This document shows, piece after piece, positions 19,430-28,245 of a stretch of DNA of 64,000 bases. The position numbers were made by a program, and so were the translations under genes. The notes below the pieces were generated by a model, which made no database searches, had not been told where the DNA came from, and was given only the letters and a program-made list of their open reading frames with translations. Position 1 is the stretch's first letter. Every line of letters starts with the position of its first letter. Source of the stretch: [Eubacterium] cellulosolvens LD2006 (GTDB taxonomy: Bacteria > Bacillota > Clostridia > Lachnospirales > Lachnospiraceae); contig NZ_JHXY01000007.1 of NCBI RefSeq assembly GCF_000621585.1, forward strand, positions 124,001 to 188,000, given 5' to 3'.

Positions 19430-19482
19430 CTACAGCGGAGCACCTGATTGATGCTCATGTTAGCCTACAGCGGAGCAACCTG
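19430..19482 (-). repeat. Tandem 17/18-bp repeat just upstream of rplC
   Basis: CTACAGCGGAGCACCTG (19430-19446) and CTACAGCGGAGCAACCTG (19465-19482) are direct repeats with a 35-bp period. They lie in the rplC 5' region, the first copy 15 nt from the start codon. They may be a protein-binding or autoregulatory site; nothing else supports a role. Confidence 0.55.
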
Positions 19483-19573
19483 TCATATAGGAAGCTCATA
19501 CTAGTGTTACGTTGGTGTTGCCTTTTGTTGTGCTGTTCTGTCTGACTGACTTACAGCGTGTCATGAAGCAGAA

Positions 19574-19891
19574 TTACTTTGTCTTCATCTTGATGTCAAT
19601 GTAGACACCAGCCGGCATCTCCAGACGGGACAGTGCATCGACTGTCTTCTGTGTTGGAGTCATGATGTCGATCAGTCTCTTGTGTGTTCTCTGCTCGAAC
19701 TGCTCGCGGGAGTCTTTGTACTTATGTACTGCTCGCAGAATAGTTACAACTTCCTTCTTTGTAGGAAGCGGAACCGGTCCGCTGACAACCGCACCTGTCT
19801 TCTTAACAGTGTCGATGATTTTTGCCGCAGATGCATCAACCAACTGATGATCATACGCCTTCAAAGTGATTCTCATTACCTGACTTGCCAT
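19574..19891 (-). CDS. rpsJ: 30S ribosomal protein S10 (NusE)
   Basis: S10 is a 30S head protein and also the NusE transcription antitermination factor. The start [20 protein letters not shown] at 19891 follows AAGGAGG by 11 bases; the 33 codons upstream in the open frame lie in the leader. The protein is 105 residues and has the usual [18 protein letters not shown] end. It is the first gene of the S10-spc array. Confidence 0.97.
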   Translation of the reverse strand: MASQVMRITLKAYDHQLVDASAAKIIDTVKKTGAVVSGPVPLPTKKEVVTILRAVHKYKDSREQFEQRTHKRLIDIMTPTQKTVDALSRLEMPAGVYIDIKMKTK

Positions 19892-20108
19892 AAAAAAAGT
19901 CGCCTCCTTTTCGTACTTTTGATAGCACGACGAGTGGTGACTGTACACATTTCCGTGTGTGTCCTGAAAACGCACACGTTGTTTCCACACAGTGGTGGAC
20001 CATTCAGTTGTACAGTGACGTTTCGCCTGTATCTTGACTAGACATTCGCTCCACGGAGTTACCAGCTCTTCGCTGCAATCTCTCGCTTCATAGCTTTCAT
20101 GTCACAAC
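19892..20108 (-). promoter_or_regulatory. S10 operon leader RNA (about 215 nt)
   Basis: Between the predicted transcription start near 20108 and rpsJ lies an untranslated leader with several potential stems, including CGTGTG/CACACG around 19952-19980. Leaders of this length on S10 operons are commonly sites of ribosomal-protein feedback; I cannot match this one to a described class. Confidence 0.45.
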
Positions 20109-20114
20109 AGTTAC

Positions 20115-20143
20115 ATTATAGTCACGCATTGTAGAAAATGCAA
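20115..20143 (-). promoter_or_regulatory. Promoter of the S10-spc operon
   Basis: TTGCAT and a perfect TATAAT are spaced 17 nt on the minus strand, preceded by an A/T-rich UP-element-like stretch (20144-20180). Confidence 0.82.
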
Positions 20144-20200
20144 GAACTTTGTAAAACTTTTTTGTAAAGGTTTTTTATACAGAAAAATGTATAAACCGGA

Positions 20201-20270
20201 ATGCGAGCTGCGCATCCCGCGGAGCGTTTTGTCTCATAGGGAATGCGAAGCAATTTCCTATGAGACAAAA
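20201..20270 (-). repeat. Interspersed 3'-end palindromic repeat, copy 3
   Basis: The core is GCGAGCTGCGCATCCCGC followed by GGAGCG (20203-20226). The stem TTTTGTCTCATAGG (20227-20240) pairs exactly with 20257-20270 (14 bp). The A/T end of the stem forms the U-tract of the terminator beside it. Confidence 0.78.
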
Positions 20271-20296
20271 AACGATCCGGTATTTCTACCGGATCG
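20267..20296 (-). terminator. Intrinsic terminator of the S26-like membrane protein gene
   Basis: The 10-bp perfect stem CGATCCGGTA with its complement and a GAAA loop is followed by six Ts on the minus strand, about 60 nt after the stop codon. Confidence 0.9.
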
Positions 20297-20355
20297 CCTC
20301 TTCTTTCTTATTATATTAACAGATCGATTCTCCTGCCCGACCTTCGCGAAAAGGA

Positions 20356-21393
20356 TCAGATGCAGTCGCTGTAATCCACAAGCTTGATTCCCGTGATGAC
20401 ATCATCCTCCACAACAGGATCAAGTCCCTGCGCATAGGCTTTTTCCAGAAGTTCGTCCGCCGTGCGAACCGGTATGGCCAGTTCGATCTCGCCATCCTCA
20501 TTCACCTGCGGCTCTGTGTCCTCCTCCGGAAGCACCGCGGAAAACTGCGCCGTCTCTCCCGTTCTTCCAAGAGGCTGACTCTCCAGCGCGGCTTCCAGCG
20601 CAGCCTGAACATCCGGCAGAGCCTCTCCCGTGAGTCCTTCTCTGGATTCTTCCTCAACCAAAGCAGCCGGCTCATCTTCCTCTTCGATCTCTGCGGAAAT
20701 CTCCGTCATATCATCTACGGCCGGATCCGGCTCTCCGGAAGGCAGTGCATCAACGACATTCTCCGCATCCTCTTCGCCTTCTTCATCATGACCGCGCTCC
20801 GCTTTCTTTTTGGATTTCTTTGCCCTCAGAGCTTCCCGCTCTGCTTTTGCGGCCTCTTTTTCTTTTTTCTTCTTCTTTTCAAGAAGTTCTTTGTAGACGT
20901 TATCATCTTTGTCGTCGTCCTCTTCCTCTCCGTCATCACCGGAGCGAATCAGCTCGGACACTATATAGATAAAGATAACAAATACAAGAAGTATTCCGAG
21001 AAGGAGAAGCCCGCCGGACGACTGCGTCGCGATCATCAGATATCCGATCAACGGAACCATGCCCACCATACGCTGATAATTGTCCGACAGTGAAAAGGAT
21101 GCATTCTCCTCACCGTCAACGGTTATCGTCTCATTCTTCTCATCATATGCCACAACGGTATAGACATTCATTCTGTCCCCGTCCTGCACAAAAATCTTCT
21201 CACCTTCGGTGATCTCCGAAGAGCTGACTTTCTTTGAATAAACAACCGTACCGACCGGCACGTCACCCTTTGTTTCCTGTTCCGCAACCGTCGCGTCAAT
21301 TCCCATGAATTGCTGCGGAATAACCAGCGCGGCTCCTGCGGCGATAAAAATCGCCAGGATCAATGCATCGAATAGCTTTAATATCTTAGACAT
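20356..21393 (-). CDS. Membrane protein with a signal-peptidase (S26)-like extracytoplasmic domain
   Basis: The 345-residue protein has a transmembrane helix at about 8-28 and an external domain of about 80 residues whose segment GDVPVGTVVYSKKVSSSEIT resembles the beta-structured core of SipW-type signal peptidases. A second helix lies at about 113-145. A long cytoplasmic tail follows, first lysine/glutamate-rich (coiled-coil-like), then strongly acidic, with a folded-looking end (TADELLEKAYAQGLDPVVED). The catalytic Ser-Met motif expected between helix 1 and the core is absent, so it is probably not a peptidase. It has its own promoter (21435-21463) and terminator. Function unknown. Confidence 0.75.
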   Translation of the reverse strand: MSKILKLFDALILAIFIAAGAALVIPQQFMGIDATVAEQETKGDVPVGTVVYSKKVSSSEITEGEKIFVQDGDRMNVYTVVAYDEKNETITVDGEENASFSLSDNYQRMVGMVPLIGYLMIATQSSGGLLLLGILLVFVIFIYIVSELIRSGDDGEEEDDDKDDNVYKELLEKKKKKEKEAAKAEREALRAKKSKKKAERGHDEEGEEDAENVVDALPSGEPDPAVDDMTEISAEIEEEDEPAALVEEESREGLTGEALPDVQAALEAALESQPLGRTGETAQFSAVLPEEDTEPQVNEDGEIELAIPVRTADELLEKAYAQGLDPVVEDDVITGIKLVDYSDCI

Positions 21394-21434
21394 ACGAGTT
21401 CTCCCCTGTTCATATCACCATTCATACAGGACTG

Positions 21435-21463
21435 ATTATACCCCATGTTATTTTCCATTGCAA
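21435..21463 (-). promoter_or_regulatory. Promoter of the S26-like membrane protein gene
   Basis: TTGCAA and TATAAT are spaced 17 nt on the minus strand, 42 nt upstream of the start, in the region shared with the divergent acetyltransferase gene. Confidence 0.78.
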
Positions 21464-21533
21464 GAATAGGACAAAATTAGGTCAAAAGTGATACAATGGT
21501 GAAATGATATCGAGAAGTTAAGGAAGTAGTTTT

Positions 21534-22286
21534 ATGAACAGCCTGATCAAAACAATCGAAGACCTTTCCCTGAACGCATGGCCCTCCCACCAGATTCAGA
21601 TCTATGACGGGTGGCTCCTGCGCTTTTCTTATTTTTATACACACAGAACAAACTGCGTCGAGCAGATCGGTGCATCTACTCTGCCTGTTCCGGAAAAACT
21701 TCTATACACAGAGGACATTTACCGGCAGTGGGGAACGCCGTGCATCTTCAAAATCTCACCGCTTGTGGATCCGGCTTTTGACCGGATGCTGGACGAGAAC
21801 AACTATGTCGTGGAGCACATCACTCACAACATGGTACTCAACTTCGACACCGACAATCTTTTTCCGGTGACCGCGCCCGTCGACGTCAGCCGGTACATCC
21901 CTTCGTCGTGGATCGATGACCTCTTCAGCCTGAAGGGAACCACCAATGTGATGCACCGCCAGATTGTCCCGTCCATGTATCGGGCAATCCCGAAAGAGAC
22001 CATCTGCGTCTCCATCCGGGAGGACGGAAAAACCGTCGGCACCGGACTCGGCATCCTGGACAGGGATTACGTCGGCGTATACGCCATCCATGTCCACCCA
22101 TCCCGCCGTGGCCGCCATTATGCCAGGAGCATCGTCAGCGCCATTCTGAACGAGGGGCGTGCCAGCGGAGCAAAACACGCCTACCTCCAGGTCGTGGAAG
22201 GAAACGCCGCTGCGATTGCGCTTTACCGATCTCTCGGTTTCCGCTACGTCTATCGCGACTTCTTCCGGGTACGACGGCTCTTCTGA
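21534..22286 (+). CDS. GNAT-family N-acetyltransferase
   Basis: This is the only plus-strand gene in the window. The 250-residue protein has an N-terminal half of about 130 residues without recognised motifs (INAWPS-type start, YDGWLLRFS) and a C-terminal GNAT domain. Acetyl-CoA-binding motif A reads VHPSRRGRHYARSIVSAIL (about 190-208), and motif B includes EGNAAAIALYRSLGFRY (about 222-238). It resembles the two-part acetyltransferases of Firmicutes; the acceptor substrate is unknown. A purine-rich AAGGA site precedes the ATG. It converges with the DUF1858 gene on a shared hairpin terminator. Confidence 0.88.
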   Translation: MNSLIKTIEDLSLNAWPSHQIQIYDGWLLRFSYFYTHRTNCVEQIGASTLPVPEKLLYTEDIYRQWGTPCIFKISPLVDPAFDRMLDENNYVVEHITHNMVLNFDTDNLFPVTAPVDVSRYIPSSWIDDLFSLKGTTNVMHRQIVPSMYRAIPKETICVSIREDGKTVGTGLGILDRDYVGVYAIHVHPSRRGRHYARSIVSAILNEGRASGAKHAYLQVVEGNAAAIALYRSLGFRYVYRDFFRVRRLF

Positions 22287-22313
22287 GGAGCCATTTCCAC
22301 CTGAAAAACACAC

Positions 22314-22361
22314 AGACGACGGAATCGCCGACAATGCAGTGTTTCCGTCGTCTTCTTTTTT
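22314..22361 (+). terminator. Intrinsic terminator after the acetyltransferase gene
   Basis: AGACGACGGAA pairs with TTTCCGTCGTCT (one bulge) across a loop of about 17 nt and is followed by TCTTTTTT on the plus strand. The minus-strand side ends near the DUF1858 stop and may also stop transcription there. Confidence 0.82.
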
Positions 22362-22596
22362 ACTCTGCTTTTACCGACGCCTCTTCAGGCACTCCAAGGA
22401 AATCGTTGATCTGCGCGACAAGCAGATCGATGCGCTCACCTTCGATTCCGTGAACCAGGCAGGCTTCTTCCAGCGTCTCGTTCACTGCAGCGCCGCAGAA
22501 CAGACAGTTCATCCCCTGCCCGCTCAGGATATTGGCAATCATCGGATCCACGCCGAGAATCTCGGTCACCGTCATGTGTTTGTCTATTCTCTTCAT
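22360..22596 (-). CDS. DUF1858 (hybrid-cluster-associated redox disulfide) protein
   Basis: The 78-residue protein has the DUF1858 pattern: MTVTEILGVDPMIANILSGQ, then GMNCLFCGAAVNETLEEAC. The CxxC pair (NCLFC) is the proposed redox-active disulfide. These small proteins often occur near hybrid-cluster or iron-sulfur proteins, and a ferredoxin gene lies next door. The start MKRIDKHM at 22596 has a GGGGAAG-type site; the longer frame upstream lacks one. The biochemical role is unproven in the family. Confidence 0.85.
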   Translation of the reverse strand: MKRIDKHMTVTEILGVDPMIANILSGQGMNCLFCGAAVNETLEEACLVHGIEGERIDLLVAQINDFLGVPEEASVKAE

Positions 22597-22679
22597 TTCG
22601 CTTCCCCTTCCCCCTGATAAATTATTACGTCCCGGCTTTTTGCTTCTGGAAACGCTTCGCATTTCCTGAGATCGAGCAG

Positions 22680-22767
22680 GATCGCGTCAGCGATCTACAC
22701 ATCTGCGAGCCAGGCATCCCGCGGAGCGTTGCGTCATGGAAATTCTGAAAGAATTTCCATGACGCAA
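22680..22767 (-). repeat. Interspersed 3'-end palindromic repeat, copy 4
   Basis: The outer palindrome is GATCGCGTCAGCGATC (22680-22695) and the core (22701-22730) includes ATCTGCGAGC and GGCATCCCGCGGAGCG. The stem TTGCGTCATGGAAATTC (22729-22745) pairs exactly with 22751-22767 (17 bp, 5-nt loop). It lies next to the ferredoxin terminator. Confidence 0.8.
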
Positions 22768-22792
22768 AAAACCGGCACCCGAAGGCGCCGGC
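22765..22792 (-). terminator. Intrinsic terminator of the ferredoxin gene
   Basis: CCGGCGCC/GGTGCCGG (one mismatch) with a TTCG loop is followed by six Ts on the minus strand, about 28 nt after the ferredoxin stop. Confidence 0.85.
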
Positions 22793-22818
22793 GTGTATTC
22801 ATACGGATCGTATTCTGA

Positions 22819-22989
22819 TTATGCCTCAGCGATAGCTCCTGTCGGGCAGGCAGCCTCACATGCTCCACAATCTACGCAAGAATCTGCATCGATCACAAAT
22901 TTTCCATCTCCCTGGGAGATAGCGCCAACCGGGCACTCACCCTCGCATGTTCCACAAGATACACAATCATCAGAAATAACACGTGCCAT
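22819..22989 (-). CDS. 2[4Fe-4S] ferredoxin
   Basis: This 56-residue clostridial-type ferredoxin carries two CxxCxxCxxxCP motifs: CVSCGTCEGECP (residues 9-20) and CVDCGACEAACP (38-49 region). Each binds a [4Fe-4S] cluster. It is the likely electron carrier for pyruvate:ferredoxin oxidoreductase and the Rnf complex encoded elsewhere in the window. The start MARVISDDCV has AAAGGAGG upstream; the upstream extension of the frame is non-coding. It is a single-gene unit with a promoter at 23061-23089. Confidence 0.96.
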   Translation of the reverse strand: MARVISDDCVSCGTCEGECPVGAISQGDGKFVIDADSCVDCGACEAACPTGAIAEA

Positions 22990-23060
22990 TTCAAATTCCT
23001 CCTTTGAATTAACTGAATAGATCCAGCGAATAAGCCCATCACCCATTCGCATCTAAGTGT

Positions 23061-23089
23061 ATTCTATACTATGTAGATTGCAAACACAA
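23061..23089 (-). promoter_or_regulatory. Promoter of the ferredoxin gene
   Basis: TTGTGT and TAGAAT are spaced 17 nt on the minus strand, about 70 nt upstream of the start codon. Confidence 0.55.
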
Positions 23090-23172
23090 GTACAAAATGA
23101 AATACAAAAAGTTAGAAAGTTCTTACAAATCCTACCTTTTTCATCCGATATTTCTGTGCATTTTTCAGAGAA

Positions 23173-24531
23173 TTATCCAGCCGGATGATCACGCATTTCT
23201 ACATTCGCGAACTTTGTGTATTCCGGCAGCCACGCCAGGTTGACGGTTCCGATCGGGCCGTTTCTCTGCTTCGCGATAATCAGCTCACAGATTCCCTTGT
23301 TCTCGGAATCCTTGTGGTAATAGTCGTCTCTGTACAGGAACATCACGACGTCGGCGTCCTGCTCGATCGCTCCGGATTCTCGAAGATCCGAGAGCATCGG
23401 GCGGTGATCCGGACGGCTCTCCACTGCTCGGCTGAGCTGGGAAAGCGCAATCACCGGCACGTTAAGTTCACGCGCCAGTCCCTTGAGAGATCTGGAGATT
23501 TCAGAAATCTCCTGCTGTCTGGACTCGGAGCTCTTTCCGCCGCTTCCGCTCATCAGCTGGAGGTAGTCGATCATAATGATGTCGAGACCATGTTCCAGTT
23601 TGTACTTTCTGCACTTCGACCGCATCTCGCGAATCGTAATTCCCGGCGTATCGTCGATAATCAGATTCGACTCTCCGATCACTCCGGCCGTCTCGATGAG
23701 CTGTTTCCACTCATCATCCTTCAGGTTTCCGTTCCGCAGAGACTGTGAACCGACATGGGACTCCATGGACATCATACGAGTAACAAGCTGCTGCTTGGAC
23801 ATCTCGAGACTGAAGATCGCGACATGTTTTCCGTGATGAAACGCCATGTACTGCGCGATGTTGAGCACGAAGGCCGTCTTTCCCATAGACGGACGGGCCG
23901 CGATCAGAATCAGATCGGAGGGCTGCATCCCGGAGGTCTTAAAATCAAGGTCTGTGAAACCGGTGGCGAGACCGGTGACATTTCCGCTCGTGTGCGAAGC
24001 CTTTTCAATCGTATCGAGCGTCTTCATGACTATGCTCCGGATCGATTCAAAATCCGTGGCGTTCTTCTGCTGGAAGACCTGAAACATCTTTTTTTCCGAT
24101 TCCTCCATCAGCTGTTCGAGGGGCTGATCGTCCATATAGCAGTTGTTCGTCACCTCTTCCGCAGCGTGAATCAGACGCCGCAGCGCCGCCTTCTCGGCGA
24201 CTATCTCCGCGTAATGTTTGATATTGGCGGAAGTCGGGACAACCTTAAGGAGATCCCGGACATATTCCATGTCCGAGATCTCCTTCGGAACCTTTTTCTC
24301 CCTGAGGTGGTTCTGCAGCGTTACCGGATCGACTTCCTTGCCCGCATTGTAGAGCTCCACCATTGCTTCAAACAGGATTCCGTACTGCTGCTGATAGAAG
24401 TCCTCCCGGGTCACGATCTCCGAAGCGGTCAGGATCGCCTGCTTATCCATCATCATCGATCCGATGACCGATTGTTCCGCAGCTTCGCTGTGCGGCAGTA
24501 TTCTTTTGATTACAGCATCATCGTTTGCCAT
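23173..24531 (-). CDS. dnaB: Replicative DNA helicase DnaB
   Basis: DnaB is the hexameric helicase at the replication fork. The 452-residue protein has the N-terminal primase-binding helical domain (PHSEAAEQSVIGSMM near residue 12) and a RecA-like ATPase domain with Walker A ARPSMGKTAF at about 207-216, Walker B IIMIDYLQLM near 315, and the DLRESGAIEQDADVV segment near 383. It follows rplI by two bases. Confidence 0.97.
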   Translation of the reverse strand: MANDDAVIKRILPHSEAAEQSVIGSMMMDKQAILTASEIVTREDFYQQQYGILFEAMVELYNAGKEVDPVTLQNHLREKKVPKEISDMEYVRDLLKVVPTSANIKHYAEIVAEKAALRRLIHAAEEVTNNCYMDDQPLEQLMEESEKKMFQVFQQKNATDFESIRSIVMKTLDTIEKASHTSGNVTGLATGFTDLDFKTSGMQPSDLILIAARPSMGKTAFVLNIAQYMAFHHGKHVAIFSLEMSKQQLVTRMMSMESHVGSQSLRNGNLKDDEWKQLIETAGVIGESNLIIDDTPGITIREMRSKCRKYKLEHGLDIIMIDYLQLMSGSGGKSSESRQQEISEISRSLKGLARELNVPVIALSQLSRAVESRPDHRPMLSDLRESGAIEQDADVVMFLYRDDYYHKDSENKGICELIIAKQRNGPIGTVNLAWLPEYTKFANVEMRDHPAG

Positions 24532-24533
24532 TT

Positions 24534-24983
24534 TTACTTCTCTTCCGTAACATTCACCGTGAGATCCGCGCTCACCTGCGGGTGAAGTTTCACGGTCACT
24601 TTATGTGTGCCAAGTTCTTTGATCGCGGAACCGAGCTGGATCTTTTTCTTGTCGAGCTCAAAGCCGAGCTGTTTCTTTGCGGCGTCAGCGATTTCTTTCG
24701 CGGAGATGGATCCGAAGACTTTTCCGTTTTCGCCGGTCTTGATCGTCAGATCCACATGGCTCTCGCTCACTTTTTTTCCAAATTCCCGCGCCGCCTCCAG
24801 CGCCTCTTTCGCGAGCTTCTCGTTGTGTTTGTTCTCGAGTTTGAGCGCGTTCAGATTGGCCGGTGTCGCCTCAACGCCGAGCTTCTTCGGAAGAAGCATG
24901 TTGCGGGCGTAGCCGTCGCTCACATTGACAATGTCGCCTTTTTTTCCATGCGCCTTTACATCTTCAAGCAAAATTACTTTCAT
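24534..24983 (-). CDS. rplI: 50S ribosomal protein L9
   Basis: L9 is a two-domain 149-residue protein linked by a long helix. The N-terminal domain starts [20 protein letters not shown]. The start overlaps the gdpP stop (ATGA). The gdpP-rplI-dnaB order is widespread in Firmicutes. Confidence 0.97.
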   Translation of the reverse strand: MKVILLEDVKAHGKKGDIVNVSDGYARNMLLPKKLGVEATPANLNALKLENKHNEKLAKEALEAAREFGKKVSESHVDLTIKTGENGKVFGSISAKEIADAAKKQLGFELDKKKIQLGSAIKELGTHKVTVKLHPQVSADLTVNVTEEK

Positions 24984-27034
24984 TCAAATTCTCCTCCCTC
25001 AATGGTGGCGTCGAGCACTCTCTTCAGTCTCCGGATGGCCTCATCCACAGAGACCTTCGGCAACTGCGCGCCGGCCATATTCAGATGGCCGCCTCCACCC
25101 ATTCGTTCCATAATAATCTGTACATTTATCTCGTCGATGGCGCGCGCGCTGATGTAGATGACATTCTTGTACTCTGTCAGCACAAACGACGCCTTGACTC
25201 CCTTGATATTCAGCAGCTGGTTTGCAGCCTGGGAACCCACAATGGTAGGGCTCTCCAGATTCTCACTCGGACATACGGAGATGATGAAGTGCTCGCGGTA
25301 CAATTCCGCATTGCTGAGCGCCTCTCCTTTTGCCCGGTAATCGTCCACATTCTCGCGGAACATCTTCCGCACGCGGGTGACATCCGCCCCGCCTCTTCTC
25401 AGATAGGCGCAGGCCTCAAAGGTGCGGACGCCGGTCTTGGACATAAAATTGTCCGTATCGATCATAATTCCCGCGTAGAGCGCGTCCGCCTCAATGCTCT
25501 TGAGTTTTACGCCCTCCGCAAAATACTGCAGGATCTCCGCAACCATCTCACAGGCCGAGGAAGCATACGGCTCAATATAGGAAAGAACCGCATTACGGAT
25601 GTAATTGTTCCCCTGTCTGTGGTGATCGAGCACGACGATCGTTCCGGTGCGGTGAAGCAGTTCTTCGCATTCTGTGTAGTCCGGTTTGTTCGTATCCACA
25701 ACGACAAGAAGCGTCCTGTCGTCTACCATCTCTTTTGCCTCATGGACATCCAGAAGCATCTTGGAATCATAGTCCGGATTGTTTTCAAATTCATCGATGA
25801 ACGGCTTCGTGGTGATTGTCGGGCTGTCCACCACGATATAGGCTCTCTTGTTCAGTGTCCGGGATGCCCTGTAGATTCCGATGGCCGATCCGAACGCATC
25901 GATGTCCATCATCTTGTGTCCCATGATCACAACTTTCTCACTGGACTCGATAAACTCCTGAAGAGCATGTGCCTTGACTCTCGCCTTTACACGGGTGCTC
26001 TTCTCAACAGCCTGCGATTTTCCGCCGAAGTAGGTAATGCTGTCGCCGTCCCGCAGTACGACCTGATCACCGCCGCGTCCCAGGGCGAGATCGATCGCCA
26101 TTCTGGCGCACTCATAGTTCCGGTTGTAGGAACCGTTGTTCGCTCCGATTCCGATACTCAGCGTGACCGCCATGTCGTTTCCGATATTGACTGTTTTTAC
26201 ATCGTCCAGAATATTGAAGCGGAGCGTCTTGAGCTCGTTCAGCGTTCTTGTCCGCATCGCAATCAGATACTTGTCCTTGTCGAACTTCTTGACAATTCCG
26301 TCCAGATCCTGAAAATACTTGTTGATCTTCCGGTCCACCAGCGCGGTGAGCAGGGAGCGTCTGACCTCGTCGACGCTCTCCATCGCCTCGTCGTAATTGT
26401 CCATATAGATCATTCCGCAGACCATGGTCTCGTCTTCGTATTTCTGGATGTAGTTGTTCAGTTCTGTCTCATCAAAGAGAAGAAAAGCGTAGAGCATACT
26501 GCTCTCATCCTCATCCTCCCTCTCGAGAATCTGAGAGTTATCGATCAGATCGTCCAGAACGACGCTTTTGATCTGAATCCGGTAGTCCCTCCGGTTGTAG
26601 ACCGTCTCGTACTCGATCTCCTGATCCCTCGCCGGAAATTTGTCCGGTGACATTCCGTTGAAGATGCTCGCGATAGATTTCCGGAAGCTCTTTCTGTCTT
26701 TTCCGGTCAGTTCCGCAAACGCGTCGTTAAACCAGAGAAGTCTTCCACGCTCATCTGTAATCGCATACGGAAGCGCGAGATCCATCATCAGTTTGCGCTG
26801 CACCTGTCCGTACTGGGTCGCGAACGTCACAAGATCGTTCAGCATCGCCTCTTTCTGACGCCCGTAGATAACGATGATCAGTATAATATAGATCACAAGT
26901 CCGCCGCTCACCAGAATGCCGGCGCGCGTATTCAGCAGGTAGACTCCCGCGTTGATCAGTACAAAAACCACCGTCAAAACCAAAGGCAGATGGAGATACT
27001 TGTTCAATGGTCCTGCCGTCTTTACTCTGCTCAT
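24980..27034 (-). CDS. gdpP: Cyclic-di-AMP phosphodiesterase GdpP (DHH family)
   Basis: GdpP hydrolyses c-di-AMP, controlling osmotic balance and wall homeostasis. The 684-residue protein has two N-terminal membrane helices (about 12-58), a PAS domain (about 80-130), a degenerate GGDEF domain (about 165-335), then the DHH domain with [13 protein letters not shown] (about 372-384) and VLDHHRQG, and the DHHA1 domain with [10 protein letters not shown] near the C-terminus. The start at 27034 ([12 protein letters not shown]) follows GAGGG by nine bases; an upstream ATG lacks spacing. Promoter at 27136-27164. Confidence 0.95.
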   Translation of the reverse strand: MSRVKTAGPLNKYLHLPLVLTVVFVLINAGVYLLNTRAGILVSGGLVIYIILIIVIYGRQKEAMLNDLVTFATQYGQVQRKLMMDLALPYAITDERGRLLWFNDAFAELTGKDRKSFRKSIASIFNGMSPDKFPARDQEIEYETVYNRRDYRIQIKSVVLDDLIDNSQILEREDEDESSMLYAFLLFDETELNNYIQKYEDETMVCGMIYMDNYDEAMESVDEVRRSLLTALVDRKINKYFQDLDGIVKKFDKDKYLIAMRTRTLNELKTLRFNILDDVKTVNIGNDMAVTLSIGIGANNGSYNRNYECARMAIDLALGRGGDQVVLRDGDSITYFGGKSQAVEKSTRVKARVKAHALQEFIESSEKVVIMGHKMMDIDAFGSAIGIYRASRTLNKRAYIVVDSPTITTKPFIDEFENNPDYDSKMLLDVHEAKEMVDDRTLLVVVDTNKPDYTECEELLHRTGTIVVLDHHRQGNNYIRNAVLSYIEPYASSACEMVAEILQYFAEGVKLKSIEADALYAGIMIDTDNFMSKTGVRTFEACAYLRRGGADVTRVRKMFRENVDDYRAKGEALSNAELYREHFIISVCPSENLESPTIVGSQAANQLLNIKGVKASFVLTEYKNVIYISARAIDEINVQIIMERMGGGGHLNMAGAQLPKVSVDEAIRRLKRVLDATIEGGEFE

Positions 27035-27135
27035 AAACACTTTCCCTCTTAACATTCCCCGGCACCAGTTTTTGTATACCGGATTTTGATTATTCGGTGT
27101 ACAGGCGCTTCAAATTTGGAAAAATACCTTACGAT

Positions 27136-27164
27136 ATTGTACTCATTTTCAGAGATACCGTCAA
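27136..27164 (-). promoter_or_regulatory. Promoter of gdpP-rplI-dnaB
   Basis: TTGACG and TACAAT are spaced 17 nt on the minus strand, about 100 nt upstream of gdpP. Confidence 0.75.
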
Positions 27165-27186
27165 CTGCGGGAAATACGGACAGCGT

Positions 27187-27993
27187 TTACTGTACTCTTC
27201 CCAGAACCTGTCCGATGCTCTCATGGAACACAAGGTCCGCTGATTTATCGCGGCTTGTCGCGTCCCTGTTAATGACAACAAGGTATTTGCCGCGAAAATA
27301 ATCAATCAGCGAAGCCGCCGGATAGACCGAGAGCGAGGTTCCGCCGATGATCAGCATATCCGCCCGGGAAACTGCCTGTTCCGACTCTCTCCAGGCTGCG
27401 CCGGGCAGGGACTCTCCATACAGCGTGACATCCGGCCGGATCTGCCCCCCGCACTCCGGGCATCTCGGAATCGGATCCTTGCAGGAAAAAATATAGTCCT
27501 CCGGATAGGTTTTTCCGCAGTCCGAGCAGTAGTTCCGGAGCGTCGAACCGTGGATTTCGTACACGCGCCGGCTGCCAGCCTTCTGGTGAAGCCCGTCGAT
27601 GTTCTGCGTGATCACACAGTCCAGTTTCCCTCTCTGCTCCAGTTCCGCCAGCTTCCTGTGCGCGGTGTTCGGCTCAATCCCGTCGACATTCAGCTTCTGA
27701 CGGTAGAACTCATAGAACACTTTTGGCTGCCGGTACAGACAGTCGTCACTCAGAAGATACTCCGGAGAATACCGGTCGAACTGCACATCATGCTGATTGT
27801 AAAGTCCGTCCTTGCTTCGAAAATCCGGGATTCCGCTCTCCGTGGACACGCCGGCTCCTCCGAAGAAGACGATGTGCGCGGAGGCATCCACCATTTCATT
27901 GAGCGCGGCATACTTCTCCTCACCCAAAAGGCTGTGCAGGTATTCCAGCCGCTCGCTTCTCTGTTCGTATTTATCAATAAACAATTTTTCCAC
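27187..27993 (-). CDS. NAD-dependent protein deacylase (sirtuin)
   Basis: The 268-residue protein is a Sir2-family enzyme that removes acyl groups from lysine using NAD. Motifs in order are GGAGVSTESGIPDFRS, CVITQNIDGLHQKAGS, the catalytic His in YEIHGS, two zinc pairs (CSDCGK and CPECGG), and IIGGTSLSVYPAASLI. The start is taken as the GTG at 27993 (VEKLFIDKYEQ), which follows GAAGGAAGG; the longer open frame upstream has no site and overlaps an intergenic repeat. An extended -10 box lies 30 nt upstream. Confidence 0.92.
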   Translation of the reverse strand: MEKLFIDKYEQRSERLEYLHSLLGEEKYAALNEMVDASAHIVFFGGAGVSTESGIPDFRSKDGLYNQHDVQFDRYSPEYLLSDDCLYRQPKVFYEFYRQKLNVDGIEPNTAHRKLAELEQRGKLDCVITQNIDGLHQKAGSRRVYEIHGSTLRNYCSDCGKTYPEDYIFSCKDPIPRCPECGGQIRPDVTLYGESLPGAAWRESEQAVSRADMLIIGGTSLSVYPAASLIDYFRGKYLVVINRDATSRDKSADLVFHESIGQVLGRVQ

Positions 27994-28023
27994 CGCCCTT
28001 CCTTCACAAAATCTGCACCATTT

Positions 28024-28032
28024 ATTATACCA
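28024..28032 (-). promoter_or_regulatory. Extended -10 promoter element of the sirtuin gene
   Basis: TGGTATAAT fits the extended -10 consensus TGnTATAAT on the minus strand; no good -35 box is seen. The predicted start is about 24 nt before the GTG codon. Confidence 0.55.
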
Positions 28033-28115
28033 CCTGCCCGGATTCCGCGTACAGTTTCTGTTCCGTGAGTAACAGACGTTCTCGCACCGAGCCCGGGATG
28101 CGAAACATCTACCCA

Positions 28116-28186
28116 TCGCGCGAGTTGCGCATCCCGCGGAGCGTTTTGTGTTATAGAAATTTCGGAGGAATTTCCTATAACACAAA
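28116..28186 (-). repeat. Interspersed 3'-end palindromic repeat, copy 5
   Basis: The core is GCGCGAGTTGCGCATCCCGC followed by GGAGCG (28118-28143). The stem TTTGTGTTATAG (28145-28156) pairs exactly with 28175-28186 and continues, after one bulge, with AAATT/AATTT. It lies beside the ssb terminator. Confidence 0.8.
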
Positions 28187-28222
28187 GAGAGGGGCTGCGC
28201 AATTCTATATGCGACAACCCCT
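28184..28222 (-). terminator. Probable terminator of ssb
   Basis: AGGGGTTGTCGC and GCGCAGCCCCT form an imperfect GC-rich stem on the minus strand, followed by TCTTTGTGTT. The U-tract is weak. Confidence 0.6.
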
Positions 28223-28245
28223 CCTGTACGGATCCTGTTAATCAA

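Noticed and set aside
19892-20180. tRNA or other stable RNA gene upstream of rpsJ
   Set aside because: No cloverleaf, no terminator and no conserved loops; the region is better read as the S10 leader and promoter. No tRNA or rRNA gene was seen anywhere in the window.
21480-21533. Promoter for the plus-strand acetyltransferase gene
   Set aside because: A TACAAT at about 21491-21496 is present but no acceptable -35 box lies at the right spacing, so it was not annotated.
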